From JABCPE02 sp963516675 (GTDB taxonomy: Bacteria; Bacteroidota; Bacteroidia; Flavobacteriales; Weeksellaceae), in contig CAUQBH010000013.1 in NCBI GenBank assembly GCA_963516675.1, positions 1-61,506 on the forward strand: DNA of 61,506 nucleotides, in the 5' to 3' direction. Below are positions 8,320-17,040 of the stretch, piece by piece. Made by a program: the position numbers and the translations under genes. Each line of letters begins with the position of its first letter. Within the stretch, counting starts at the first letter, position 1. The notes below the pieces were generated by a model. The model saw only the letters and a list, made by a program, of their open reading frames with translations. It made no database searches and was not told the origin of the DNA.

Positions 8320-10767
8320 TTGTATTACGCCCAAATCATACTTCCGCTCAATCTTTCAGGGACTTTCACTTACAAAGTTCCCGATGATTTGGTGGATTTT
8401 ATGGGGGTGGGCAAACGGGTGCTGGTACCTTTCGGCGGCAAAAAGATTTATACAGGAATCGTTTCTGAAATTCATCAGAATGCTCCAGAAACCTTTAAGA
8501 CAAAGGATATCATCAGTGTTTTGGACAATGTTCCTATCGTTCCGCAGGAGCAGCTGGATTTTTGGAGCTGGATGTCCGAATATTATCTCTGTAATATCGG
8601 TGAAATCTATCGTTTCGCTTTTCCGTCTTCACTGAAATTAGAAAGTGAAACTTACATAAAACTCAATACCAGCCAGCAGGTGAATTTGGAGGATTTGGAG
8701 GTGAATGAAATCTATCTTATCCAAGCCTTGGAGGTTAAAAAAGTACTGAATTTACAGGAAATAGAGGCTTTTATTCCCAAAAAAGAAATCATCAAAACCA
8801 TTAATTCCCTCATAGACCAGAGGCTTATCATCATAGATGAAAAAATTACTGAAAAATACAAGATAAAAGAAGCCTCTTATCTGAAAATAAACGATGAGGT
8901 TTTGCAGGGAGAAAATCTCGCAAACACGCTTTCCCTATTGGATAGGGCTAAAAAACAAAAGGAACTTTTTCTTTTAATTTTATCTGAGCAAAAAAAGGTT
9001 GAAAACCAACCAGTTAAAAAATCTGATATTTTTGAGAAAGGAAATTTTGGTTCATCTCATCTGAAACCGCTTTTGGATAAAAAAATCGTAGAAGAATATT
9101 TCTTAGAAGTAGATAGAATCCAGCGATACAGTGGAGAATTGGAGGAAATAGAAAAACTCACTCCACATCAGCAGGAAGCTAAAAATCAGATAGATCAAGC
9201 CTTTTCGGAGGGCAAAAATGTGCTTCTCCACGGTGTTACCTCTTCTGGGAAAACGCATGTTTATTTGGAAAAAATAGAAGACTGCATCAGAAGCGGGAAA
9301 AATGTTCTTTTCCTCGTTCCAGAAATCGCTCTCAATCAGCAGATTACCCAACGATTGGAGAAAAAATATGGAAAAAATTTAGGGTTTTATAATAGCAAAC
9401 TGAGTGATTTTGAGAAAGTAGAAGTTTGGCGAAAAATAAAAAACAACGAAATCAAAATCCTGATAGGAACTAGAAATTCGCTTTTCCTTCCTTTTCAAAA
9501 TTTGGGCTTAATCATCGTAGATGAGGAGCACGACAGCGCCTACAAACAGAAAGATGCTTTTTTCTTTTTCAATGCGAAAGATGCAGCTTTGGTTTTGGCT
9601 AAATTTTATCAATCGAATGTGATTTTGGGTTCTGCAACTCCTTCATTAGAAACATATTACAACGCTCAGAAAGACAAACTACACTATATTTATCTCGGAG
9701 AAAGATTTGGTGGCACGGCGCCTCCTGTTTATGAATTGATAGATTTCAAATCAGCCATGGGCATGAAAAGTGTAGTAGGAAATTTCTCCCAAAGAATGAT
9801 AAGGGAAATCAGGCATCAGCTTGATAATCAGAAACAAACCATAGTTTTGCACAATAGGCGCGGCTATGCTAATGTGTCGGAATGCAAAAGCTGTGGGCAT
9901 GTTACCTACTGCGGAAACTGTGATGTAGTGATGACTTATCACAAGACCGAAGACCAGCTAAAATGCCACTACTGCGGTCAAAGAGCTTCTAAGCCTAAAT
10001 TTTGCCCTAAATGTCATTCGGAAAATATCAGTATTCGCGGGATAGGAATCGAGCAGATAGAGGAAGAGCTGAATAAAATTCTTCCCAATAGCAGAATAGA
10101 CCGAATGGATGTGGATTCCATGCGGAAGAAATTTGCCTACGAAAAACTTTACGAAAAAATAGAAAATGGCGAAACGGACATCATTGTCGGTACACAGATG
10201 GTTTCCAAGGGTTTAGATTTTCCTAATATTGAGCTGATTGCCATTCCGAGGGCAGACTCACTGCTTCATATTCAGGATTTTAGGATAGAGGAAAGAGCCT
10301 ACCAGCTGATTACCCAAGTAGCAGGAAGAGCAGGGAGGACTTCTGGAAATGGAAAAGTTCTGATACAGACTTACGACCCCAAAAAGCCTATTTTTCAGCT
10401 GATTAAAGAAAGTAAATCCGAGAAAATATATGAATATTTATTGGGAGAAAGGAAGAAATTTCATTATCCGCCATTTACGAAACTTATCTTTATAGAGCTG
10501 AAACACAGGCGAGAAGATAAACTAGAAAGAGCGGCTAAATTCCTCGGCTATATTCTACGGAAATATCTCCCAGTAGAATGTGTTTTAGGGCCAGAAATAG
10601 CACCTATCGGCAAGATAAATAATCTGTATCAGTTTCAGATTTTATTAAAATTGCCTCGTTCCAAAAAATATAATGACTACAAAAAATTAGTAGCTATATC
10701 ATTAAAAGAATTCGATGAAATAGCCGCTTACAAAAGCATTAAGCTAAAAACCTATGTTGATTTTTAA
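8320..10767 (+). CDS. priA: Primosomal protein N' (replication restart helicase PriA)
   Basis: 815 residues from TTG 8320, chosen because the upstream TTG lies inside the -7 element and because family members begin near YYAQIILPL. PriA restarts stalled replication forks and loads DnaB. Seen in order: an N-terminal DNA-binding domain (FTYKVPDDL, VLVPFGGKKIYTGIV), Walker A GVTSSGKTHVYL around residue 305, the DEEH box around 400, eight zinc-binding cysteines at about 522-566 (CKSCGH, YCGNCD, CHYCGQ, FCPKCH), and helicase motifs GTQMVSKGLDFP and QVAGRAGR. Complete. Confidence 0.97.
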   Translation: MYYAQIILPLNLSGTFTYKVPDDLVDFMGVGKRVLVPFGGKKIYTGIVSEIHQNAPETFKTKDIISVLDNVPIVPQEQLDFWSWMSEYYLCNIGEIYRFAFPSSLKLESETYIKLNTSQQVNLEDLEVNEIYLIQALEVKKVLNLQEIEAFIPKKEIIKTINSLIDQRLIIIDEKITEKYKIKEASYLKINDEVLQGENLANTLSLLDRAKKQKELFLLILSEQKKVENQPVKKSDIFEKGNFGSSHLKPLLDKKIVEEYFLEVDRIQRYSGELEEIEKLTPHQQEAKNQIDQAFSEGKNVLLHGVTSSGKTHVYLEKIEDCIRSGKNVLFLVPEIALNQQITQRLEKKYGKNLGFYNSKLSDFEKVEVWRKIKNNEIKILIGTRNSLFLPFQNLGLIIVDEEHDSAYKQKDAFFFFNAKDAALVLAKFYQSNVILGSATPSLETYYNAQKDKLHYIYLGERFGGTAPPVYELIDFKSAMGMKSVVGNFSQRMIREIRHQLDNQKQTIVLHNRRGYANVSECKSCGHVTYCGNCDVVMTYHKTEDQLKCHYCGQRASKPKFCPKCHSENISIRGIGIEQIEEELNKILPNSRIDRMDVDSMRKKFAYEKLYEKIENGETDIIVGTQMVSKGLDFPNIELIAIPRADSLLHIQDFRIEERAYQLITQVAGRAGRTSGNGKVLIQTYDPKKPIFQLIKESKSEKIYEYLLGERKKFHYPPFTKLIFIELKHRREDKLERAAKFLGYILRKYLPVECVLGPEIAPIGKINNLYQFQILLKLPRSKKYNDYKKLVAISLKEFDEIAAYKSIKLKTYVDF

Positions 10768-10879
10768 GGAAAATTAACAAAATTTATAATGAAATATTCT
10801 TTAATTTGAACAATAATTATTAACTTTACTTGTTTTTAATATTGACAAAGGTCAATTAAACATCAAAAAAATAAATGCA

Positions 10880-12325
10880 ATGAAAAAGTTTGTAAAGATA
10901 ACGGCAGTTTCTACGATGCTGCTTCCACTGGGAGTTTGCGCGCAGAATAATCCATTTTTGCCACAAATACCAACACCAGGAGAGAGTGTTGTGATAGAAA
11001 CTCCACCACCAACTCCTTTGACACCAGAGGAGCAGTTGAACAGCAATATAGCCTCTATGTTTAACGACCCAGTGATGCGAAATGCACAGTGGGGATTCGT
11101 GGTTTATGACCCAAAAAAGAAAAAAATCATCAATTCATATAACGAAAACGCATCATTGATTCCTGCTTCCACCACGAAATTATTGACCACAGAGGCAGCG
11201 ATGACTTTGTTTGGTAAAGATTATCAATGGGTTACACAGTTAGAGCATTCTGGTTCTATTGATGAGCAGGGAATTCTAAACGGAAACCTATACATAGTAG
11301 GAAGTGGAGACCCTTCATTAGGAACAGGTAGGGCAGGAGCTGCTACTTATGGGGCTTTGGTGAGTGATTTCGTAAGGTCTGTAAAAGATTTGGGAATCAA
11401 ACGAGTAAAAGGAGATATCGTTCTAAAAACAGCAGTTTTTAAGAGTAATAAAACGGTAGTTCTTCCTGCTAATATCGTTTGGAAAGGAACGAAAGAATAT
11501 TTTGTTCCGATGGGAAGTACCAATGACACAGACCCAAGACAAGAAAGACTTTTGGGAAGAAAAAATCCTGAGGATCAGAAATTTGTATACTTATCGCCAT
11601 TTACCCAAGAAATGGTTTATACAGAGAATTTTGGAGGAATTGCTCTTTCAACAAAATTACCAGATACTCCAGCATATTTAGCTAATAACTTGAAAGCAAG
11701 TCTTGCTAAAAATGGAATCATTACAGAAGGAAAAGTAGTAAACCAGTCCGAACCAGAGCAAAATCTTTCTGAAGAAAGGAAAAAAATAATGGCATATCAG
11801 TCTCCAAAATTGGAGGATATGGTCTATTTCATCAACCAGACTAGTAACAACCACATGTCAGAAGCATTACTGAAGACTACAGGTTTCTATAAATATGGAG
11901 ACTTCTCTCTGGATACAGGAAGAACGATGATGAATAAACATCTTTCCAAGAAAATGTTTGATTTTCAAGGGTTTAATTATGCTGATGGAAGCGGGCTTTC
12001 TCGTTCTAATGTAGTGACGCCTATTTCTCAGGTTAAGTTTTTATCCTCGTTGATGGATGACAAGCATTTTGATTCTTATTTCAAATCCTTGCCTATTGGT
12101 GGACAGACAGGAACTTTAAAATCAATGTTTAGAAATTCAGATTCCTTTGGGCAAGTTTTTGCTAAAACAGGAACTCTCAACAGGGTAAAAACATTGGCAG
12201 GATATATCAAAACTAAAAGTGGAAAACTTTTGACTTTTTCCCTTTTGATAAATAATTACAGTGGAAGTGTGGGGCAGGTAAAACAGAAGATGGAAAAAAT
12301 CTTGGCTCCAATCATTGATTTCTAA
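10880..12325 (+). CDS. dacB: D-alanyl-D-alanine carboxypeptidase/endopeptidase (PBP4, S13)
   Basis: 481 residues with a signal peptide ending in VCAQ and a Pro-rich linker (about 26-48). The three penicillin-binding motifs are present: SxxK as STTK at 97-100, SxN as SNN within INQTSNNHMSEALLK, and KTG as FAKTGTLNR. It acts in the periplasm, trimming D-Ala and cutting peptide cross-links of peptidoglycan. Length is normal for class C type-4 PBPs. TAACTTTA about 58 bases upstream is a weak promoter candidate. It shares a perfect bidirectional terminator with tpx. Confidence 0.95.
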   Translation: MKKFVKITAVSTMLLPLGVCAQNNPFLPQIPTPGESVVIETPPPTPLTPEEQLNSNIASMFNDPVMRNAQWGFVVYDPKKKKIINSYNENASLIPASTTKLLTTEAAMTLFGKDYQWVTQLEHSGSIDEQGILNGNLYIVGSGDPSLGTGRAGAATYGALVSDFVRSVKDLGIKRVKGDIVLKTAVFKSNKTVVLPANIVWKGTKEYFVPMGSTNDTDPRQERLLGRKNPEDQKFVYLSPFTQEMVYTENFGGIALSTKLPDTPAYLANNLKASLAKNGIITEGKVVNQSEPEQNLSEERKKIMAYQSPKLEDMVYFINQTSNNHMSEALLKTTGFYKYGDFSLDTGRTMMNKHLSKKMFDFQGFNYADGSGLSRSNVVTPISQVKFLSSLMDDKHFDSYFKSLPIGGQTGTLKSMFRNSDSFGQVFAKTGTLNRVKTLAGYIKTKSGKLLTFSLLINNYSGSVGQVKQKMEKILAPIIDF

Positions 12326-12331
12326 AAAAAG

Positions 12332-12367
12332 AAAAATCCCTAATTCAAATTTGAATTAGGGATTTTT
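12332..12367. terminator. Bidirectional palindromic terminator
   Basis: A perfect palindrome with 18-base arms around 12349/12350. GC-containing AAATCCCTAATTC and GAATTAGGGATTT arms are flanked by an A-run and a T-run. It serves the convergent dacB and tpx genes. Confidence 0.92.
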
Positions 12368-12378
12368 TTAGTGTTTTT

Positions 12379-12876
12379 TTATTTCAGAACTGCGATTGCA
12401 CTTTCGTAATCTGGCTCTTGTTTGATTTCTGGAACCTGCTCTGTGTAAATGATTTTTCCGTTTTCATCCACGATGATTACAGCTCGGCTGCATAGTCCTT
12501 TTAGAGGGCCGTCTGTAATTAATAATTGATAATCATCAGAAAAACTTCCTCTGAAATCAGATAGGTTGATAACATTTTCTAAACCTTCTGAAGCGCAGAA
12601 TCTACTAAGAGCAAAGGGTAAATCCTTTGAAATGTTGATTACCACTGTGTTGTTCAGAGATGAAGCCTCTTGGTTGAATTTTCTTGCTGAAGCTGCGCAC
12701 ACTCCTGTATCGATACTTGGGAAGATGTTGAGAACCACTCTTTTACCACTGAAATCAGATAAAGATTTTTCCGCTAAATCAGCAGCTACGAGTGTGAAAT
12801 TTTTTGCGCTTTCGCCTACTTTTGGAAGCTCACCTATTGTATTGATGGGATTTCCTCCTAATGATATTTTTGCCAT
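12379..12876 (-). CDS. tpx: Thiol peroxidase (atypical 2-Cys peroxiredoxin)
   Basis: 165 residues, the usual Tpx length. It reduces peroxides with electrons from thioredoxin. The peroxidatic Cys60 sits in FPSIDTGVCAASARKF and the resolving Cys94 in SRFCASEGL. The C-terminal part, SRAVIIVDENGKIIYTE, completes the thioredoxin fold. DTGVC has Gly where many Tpx proteins have Pro, a minor variant. Cytoplasmic, with no signal peptide. It is a single-gene unit with its own -7 element and a shared terminator with dacB. Confidence 0.96.
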   Translation of the reverse strand: MAKISLGGNPINTIGELPKVGESAKNFTLVAADLAEKSLSDFSGKRVVLNIFPSIDTGVCAASARKFNQEASSLNNTVVINISKDLPFALSRFCASEGLENVINLSDFRGSFSDDYQLLITDGPLKGLCSRAVIIVDENGKIIYTEQVPEIKQEPDYESAIAVLK

Positions 12877-12898
12877 TTTTAAAAATTTTAGTTCGCTA

Positions 12899-12906
12899 CA
12901 AAGATA
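12899..12906 (-). promoter_or_regulatory. -7 element of tpx
   Basis: On the - strand this reads TATCTTTG, a consensus -7 element, 22 bases before the tpx ATG. Confidence 0.6.
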
Positions 12907-12916
12907 GAAAAATAAC

Positions 12917-14221
12917 TTATTTTATTAGCTCATTCCAGATTATTTCGGCTTGTTTTTCATAGCCAGGTTTTAGGAAATGAACGCCGTCAGCATTGGCTTC
13001 TTTTCGCTGTAGAGCCTTTTGAAAATATCCTATTCCGCCCATTTTGGTATGCAGGTCAAGAAATGAAGTTTTGTTTTCAGTGGCAACTTCTTTTATCCAA
13101 GAAGAGATTTCTTTCGCTTTTGCGGATTTTATTTTATTATCCGTTGGAGAAATCAGAAGAATAGGGAAGTTGGGATTTTCCGCTCTCCAAGTGTTGATAA
13201 GCTTTTTAGCATTGTCTTTGAATTCTTGCTTTGTGATGCTGCTCAGGGATTCGTTGGTCCCCAGTGCAATAATCAGGACATCAATATTTAGAGATTTTAA
13301 TTGTTTGGTTTGCAAAGAATATTTTAAGAAATCAGCATAAGTAGCACCGTTTACACCCACCATGTTGAAAACTACACCGTTTTTAGCAGTGGATTTTAGG
13401 AACTGAAAACCATGCAGAATGTTTCCTTTTTTTCCATTCATATTGATGATGAATTCCTGAGTAGGATTTTTAAACTTAAAACTGGTGCTGTTTTCCGTGA
13501 ATTGCCCTTTGCCTATGAGAGTGAGATTTTCCTCAAACTGCTTGTTGTAGAGGATTTCTACATTTTCTACTTTTATGATTTGTCCTGCTTTTGCATTTCG
13601 GACATTGTTGCCATTTAGCTGAACCAGTCGGGTAGTGACTACATTGAATTTAGCTGCAATTTCAGGGAAAGTATCGCCATTTTGAACTTGATAATTCAAA
13701 ATCGTTTTCTTCGGTTTTATAAAGTTTTTTAGACTTTGAGAAGTTTTGAAAATAGTAAAATCTTCGCCTGCCATGGCATTATCATTAAAGATTTTGACTT
13801 CATCAAAGCTGTCTTTTGGATCACTGAAATTGATTTCAATGAAAGAATTTCCGCTGTTTCCCATCACGAAGCCCAAAGCTCCCATTTGTGGATAAACATC
13901 CTGCTCATAGACCAGACGGAAAGTCTGCCAAGCCTGATTGGAATAAGCCGTGAAATCAATCGCTCCGTTTGAATTTGCCAAAGGATAAGGGAAAACCGTT
14001 CCTCGCCCTGCGTTGCCGTATTTATTTTGGAATTTTTTTCTTAAATATTCTGAAATATGCCCTGACTGAATGTGAGAATCTCCGATGAAAAGGACATTCG
14101 TAACGGATTCATTTTTATTGAGTTTATCAAAGAAAGGCGCCAGAATTTCTGCGTTTTCAATTTTCTGTGCTGATGCAAACACCGAAAAACCGAGACCTAT
14201 CAACAAAATTTTTCTTATCAT
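12917..14221 (-). CDS. Exported SGNH/GDSL hydrolase with internal LysM domain
   Basis: 434 residues with a signal peptide (MIRKILLIGLGFSVFASAQ). The SGNH nucleophile motif is FIGDSHIQSG (Ser49), oxyanion candidates are GRG near 72 and GTNES in the C-terminal half, and the catalytic Asp-His pair lies in DGVHF (about 412-415). A LysM domain (about 176-220, YQVQNGDTFPEIAAKFNV) is inserted inside the hydrolase fold. LysM binds N-acetylglucosamine polymers, so a role as a periplasmic peptidoglycan O-acetylesterase or related deacetylase is likely but inferred. It is a single-gene unit near dacB. Confidence 0.8.
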   Translation of the reverse strand: MIRKILLIGLGFSVFASAQKIENAEILAPFFDKLNKNESVTNVLFIGDSHIQSGHISEYLRKKFQNKYGNAGRGTVFPYPLANSNGAIDFTAYSNQAWQTFRLVYEQDVYPQMGALGFVMGNSGNSFIEINFSDPKDSFDEVKIFNDNAMAGEDFTIFKTSQSLKNFIKPKKTILNYQVQNGDTFPEIAAKFNVVTTRLVQLNGNNVRNAKAGQIIKVENVEILYNKQFEENLTLIGKGQFTENSTSFKFKNPTQEFIINMNGKKGNILHGFQFLKSTAKNGVVFNMVGVNGATYADFLKYSLQTKQLKSLNIDVLIIALGTNESLSSITKQEFKDNAKKLINTWRAENPNFPILLISPTDNKIKSAKAKEISSWIKEVATENKTSFLDLHTKMGGIGYFQKALQRKEANADGVHFLKPGYEKQAEIIWNELIK

Positions 14222-14237
14222 ATTTTTAGATTTTGGA

Positions 14238-14245
14238 CAAATTTA
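14238..14245 (-). promoter_or_regulatory. -7 element of the SGNH hydrolase gene
   Basis: TAAATTTG on the - strand matches TAnnTTTG and lies 16 bases before the ATG. Confidence 0.55.
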
Positions 14246-14265
14246 GGTTTTTTATCATGATAACA

Positions 14266-14295
14266 AAAAAAGTAACTTAATTAAGTTACTTTTTT
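14266..14295. terminator. Palindromic terminator after trpB
   Basis: A perfect palindrome with 15-base arms (AAAAAAGTAACTTAA and its complement). Read from the - strand it ends trpB, and it separates trpB from the SGNH hydrolase gene. Confidence 0.85.
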
Positions 14296-14305
14296 GTCCA
14301 ATTGG

Positions 14306-15517
14306 TTACAGTTCTCTTTCTACATCCTTGTCGCCTCTTCCAGAGAGATTTACGAGCACCAGTTGATTTTTATTTTTAAATAATTTCATAGCGAGAGCCA
14401 CCGCGTGCGAAGATTCTATCGCAGGAATAATTCCCTCCAAGCGAGACAAAAGCTGAAAAGCTTCTATGGCTTCCTTGTCCGTTACTGAGAAATATTCAGC
14501 TCTTTTGGTGTCTTTCAAGAAGGCGTGCTGAGGGCTTATTCCTGGGTAATCCAATCCTGCTGCGATGGACTCTGATGCGATAGGTTCATTGTTTTCATCA
14601 GCCAAGCAGTAAGAAAAAGTCCCTTGGAAAACCATCGGCTTACCATAGTTAAGCGTAGCTGCAGTATGGGAAATTTTGTCTTCTCCACCGCCCTCGGCGC
14701 CATATATTTTTACAGATTCATCATTTAAAAACCCTGAAAACAGCCCGATAGCATTAGAACCACCACCGACACAAGCGACAATGCTGTCTGGAAGGCGATT
14801 TTCTTTTTGTAAAATCTGCTGTCTTGCTTCATTTCCGATTACACTTTGGAAATATCCCACGATTTTTGGGTAAGGGTGCGGCCCTACATGAGAACCAAGC
14901 AGATAGTAAGATTCTGGATTTTCTATATAATATCCCAAAGCGCTATCCACCGCATCTTTCAAGGTTTTTGTACCCGAATCGCATGAAACGACTTCCGCTC
15001 CTAAAAGTCTCATTCTCTTTACATTCAGAAGTTGTCTTTCAATGTCTATTGCTCCCATGAAGATTTTACAAGGAATGTTTAATAAAGCACAAGCCGTAGC
15101 TGTAGCCACACCATGCTGTCCAGCTCCTGTTTCTGCGATTACTTCTTTCGCGCCCATTTTCTTCGCTAAAAGAATCTGCCCAATAGCATTATTTATTTTA
15201 TGAGAACCCGTGTGGTTTAGATCTTCTCTTTTGAGGTAAATTTTAGAACCTACATAATCGCTGAGATTTTTTGCGAAATAAAGAGAAGATGGTCTTCCTA
15301 CGAAGTCTTTTAAAATTTGAATAAATTCATTTTTAAAATCATCAGTTTTGGTAATTTCATCAAAGAAATTGCTCAGTTTTTCTAATTGTCCTGCTAGAAT
15401 AGGAGGCACGAAAGCTCCGCCATATTCACCATAATTACCATTGTAAGAAAGCATTTCTGCTATTGGTTCTACATTGATTACTTCTTTTTGCCTTTGGGCG
15501 TTGTTTGTTGTTGTCAT
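14306..15517 (-). CDS. trpB: Tryptophan synthase beta chain
   Basis: 403 residues. It joins indole and L-serine to form L-tryptophan with PLP. The family start is YGEYGGAFVPPILAGQLEKL, and the PLP lysine lies in the substrate loop LNHTGSHKINNA. ETGAGQHGVATA and the phosphate-binding GGGSNAIG follow. It is preceded by about 30 unusual residues (MTTTNNAQRQ and onward), longer than the typical start. No trpA or other trp gene adjoins it; a terminator follows directly. Expression is probably controlled by the leader at 15551-15695. It could be a salvage enzyme for indole if trpA is absent elsewhere. Confidence 0.96.
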   Translation of the reverse strand: MTTTNNAQRQKEVINVEPIAEMLSYNGNYGEYGGAFVPPILAGQLEKLSNFFDEITKTDDFKNEFIQILKDFVGRPSSLYFAKNLSDYVGSKIYLKREDLNHTGSHKINNAIGQILLAKKMGAKEVIAETGAGQHGVATATACALLNIPCKIFMGAIDIERQLLNVKRMRLLGAEVVSCDSGTKTLKDAVDSALGYYIENPESYYLLGSHVGPHPYPKIVGYFQSVIGNEARQQILQKENRLPDSIVACVGGGSNAIGLFSGFLNDESVKIYGAEGGGEDKISHTAATLNYGKPMVFQGTFSYCLADENNEPIASESIAAGLDYPGISPQHAFLKDTKRAEYFSVTDKEAIEAFQLLSRLEGIIPAIESSHAVALAMKLFKNKNQLVLVNLSGRGDKDVEREL

Positions 15518-15550
15518 ATTTTTATTATTTAAAATTATTATTCGATTATA

Positions 15551-15586
15551 AAAACTAAAAAACCGCTAGGGAGTTTTCCTAACGGC
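15551..15586 (-). terminator. Putative trpB attenuator hairpin
   Basis: On the - strand GCCGTTAGG pairs with CCTAGCGGT around a 7-base loop and is followed by TTTTTT, 34 bases before the trpB ATG. The upstream segment GGC-TAGA-TTTTTTATA (at 15618-15633) can pair with TATAAAAAAGCC, which would sequester the 5' arm and act as an antiterminator. Compared with the second copy at 17041-17073, a G-C pair becomes A-T and a T-G pair becomes T-A, so the stem is supported by compensatory change. Confidence 0.8.
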
Positions 15587-15629
15587 TTTTTTATATTTTG
15601 ATAAATTTTTCTTTACCAATATAAAAAAT

Positions 15630-15695
15630 CTAGCCATCTCCCTTGTTTTTGAGATTGCTAATTTGCCACCATATATTTTTTGTAAAGTTTATCAT
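15630..15695 (-). CDS. Putative trp leader peptide (tandem Trp codons)
   Basis: An ATG followed by 21 codons and TAG. Residues 1-10 are MINFTKNIWW, with adjacent Trp codons at positions 9 and 10, and the C-terminal part is polar (QISNLKNKGDG). The stop codon lies inside the 5' strand of the proposed antiterminator. A ribosome that finishes the leader would therefore cover it and allow termination, while one stalled at the Trp codons would leave it free. The paralogous leader at 17126-17191 keeps the same length and frame. Translation is not proven. Confidence 0.7.
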   Translation of the reverse strand: MINFTKNIWWQISNLKNKGDG

Positions 15696-15721
15696 TTTTG
15701 AATTTTTTGTAGTGATATTGA

Positions 15722-17008
15722 TTATTTAAAATCAGCTTCTGTTAGAAGTTTGCTTTTTTGGACAGCTTTTATGTTGCGTGTACCTGCCAGCATCATATTG
15801 ATACTTAATTCTTTTTTAAATAAATCCATTACCGAATTAACACCTTGTGCTCCACCCAAATGCAGACCATAGAAAATAGGTCTACCCACAGCTACAATGT
15901 CTGCACCGCTAGCCAATGCCTTGAAAACATGTGAGCCGCGTCTTACACCACCATCAAAAATGATAGGAACACGCTTATTTACTTTTTTAGCGATAGCAGG
16001 TAAAATATCAATCGTAGCTGGCGCACTACCAAGCTGGCGACCACCATGGTTAGAAACCCAAATAGCATCAGCTCCAGCTTTAATTGCTATATCCACATCT
16101 TTTGGTGATTGTACACCTTTGACAATCACTGGTAAACCAGATAATTTCTTAACATAAGTAATGTCCTCTGGTGTGAAATTTTGTTTAGCTTGAGCGAAAA
16201 TTTCAGAGATTCCTGACCCTTCGCCTGATTTGGTTCCGTCATTTTGTGTCGCTAAAAAGGCTTCAAGATTAGCAAAACCAAGTGGAAATTTGAAATCATT
16301 ACGAACATCATCTTCGCGGTAACCACCAACTGGAGCGTCCACCGTTAAAATGATGGCTTTAGCACCACTTTTCTTTGCACGGTCAATAGTAAAACGGTTG
16401 AAAGCCTCATTCTTACTCATATAAAGCTGAAAGAAAAAAGGGTTGCCTGCTCCTGTTGCTTGTGCCACCTCTTCAATGGTTTTATTACCATAGGTACTAA
16501 GCGAAGGAATAGAACCAGCCTGAATCATACCACGAGCTGTGGCTAATTCACCATCGACATGTGCTAGCCCATGTGCTGCCATAGGAGCTTGAATGATAGG
16601 TATAGAAAGCGGAATCCCAAATAGGCTGGTAGTCATGTCTATGTCTTTTGCATTTAGTCCTGCTAAGATGCGTGGTTCGATGTATTTTTTATCAAAGCTG
16701 TCGGTGTTTTCTCGTAGCGACTGTTCGTTTTCTGCTCCGCCTCGTACATAGCCGAATGCTCCTTTTTCCATGCTTTTTGCGGCCTCTTTTTCTAATTCAG
16801 TCAGATTAACGATTTTTAATGGTTTATCTACTGTAGACGCTTGATAGTTTTGCGCAAATGCTGATTGGCTGAATGCTACAGTTAGTGCTGTAATAGAAAC
16901 ATAGTGTCTTACTTTCTTTAAAGTTTCCGTTAGGGTAGGAGAAAGAAAATTTCTACCATACTTATCTTTGTAAGATATTTGCCCTTGGGCATTGTTTGTT
17001 GTTGTCAT
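15722..17008 (-). CDS. Exported FMN-dependent lactate-oxidase-like alpha-hydroxy-acid oxidase
   Basis: 428 residues of the FMN-dependent L-lactate oxidase type. It shows IIQAPMAAHGLAH, FFQLYMSKNEAFNRF, the FMN lysine in LPVIVKGVQ, the catalytic His in VSNHGGRQL, and the phosphate-binding FDGGVRRGSHVFKAL with VAVGRPIFYG. The pattern is closer to lactate oxidase (pyruvate plus H2O2) than to glycolate oxidase. Residues 30-53 form a signal peptide core (SITALTVAFSQSAFAQ), so the enzyme is probably exported. The first ten residues, MTTTNNAQGQ, are those of TrpB with one change, because the start lies in the duplicated trp leader repeat. The extension makes the n-region unusually long. Substrate is inferred. 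Confidence 0.85.
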   Translation of the reverse strand: MTTTNNAQGQISYKDKYGRNFLSPTLTETLKKVRHYVSITALTVAFSQSAFAQNYQASTVDKPLKIVNLTELEKEAAKSMEKGAFGYVRGGAENEQSLRENTDSFDKKYIEPRILAGLNAKDIDMTTSLFGIPLSIPIIQAPMAAHGLAHVDGELATARGMIQAGSIPSLSTYGNKTIEEVAQATGAGNPFFFQLYMSKNEAFNRFTIDRAKKSGAKAIILTVDAPVGGYREDDVRNDFKFPLGFANLEAFLATQNDGTKSGEGSGISEIFAQAKQNFTPEDITYVKKLSGLPVIVKGVQSPKDVDIAIKAGADAIWVSNHGGRQLGSAPATIDILPAIAKKVNKRVPIIFDGGVRRGSHVFKALASGADIVAVGRPIFYGLHLGGAQGVNSVMDLFKKELSINMMLAGTRNIKAVQKSKLLTEADFK

Positions 17009-17040
17009 ATTTTTATTATTTAAATTGTTATTCAGTTATA

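Larger units (their letters stand above)
15488..15695 (-). repeat. Direct repeat copy A: trp leader plus trpB start
   Basis: About 208 bases that recur, diverged, at 16979-17191. The copy covers the leader ORF, the TTGGTAAAG spacer, the terminator, the AT-rich ATG context and the first ten codons of trpB. Identity is high in the first 30 coding bases (two differences) and around ATGATAAACTTTACAAA. It lies between the oxidase stop codon and trpB. Confidence 0.85.
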
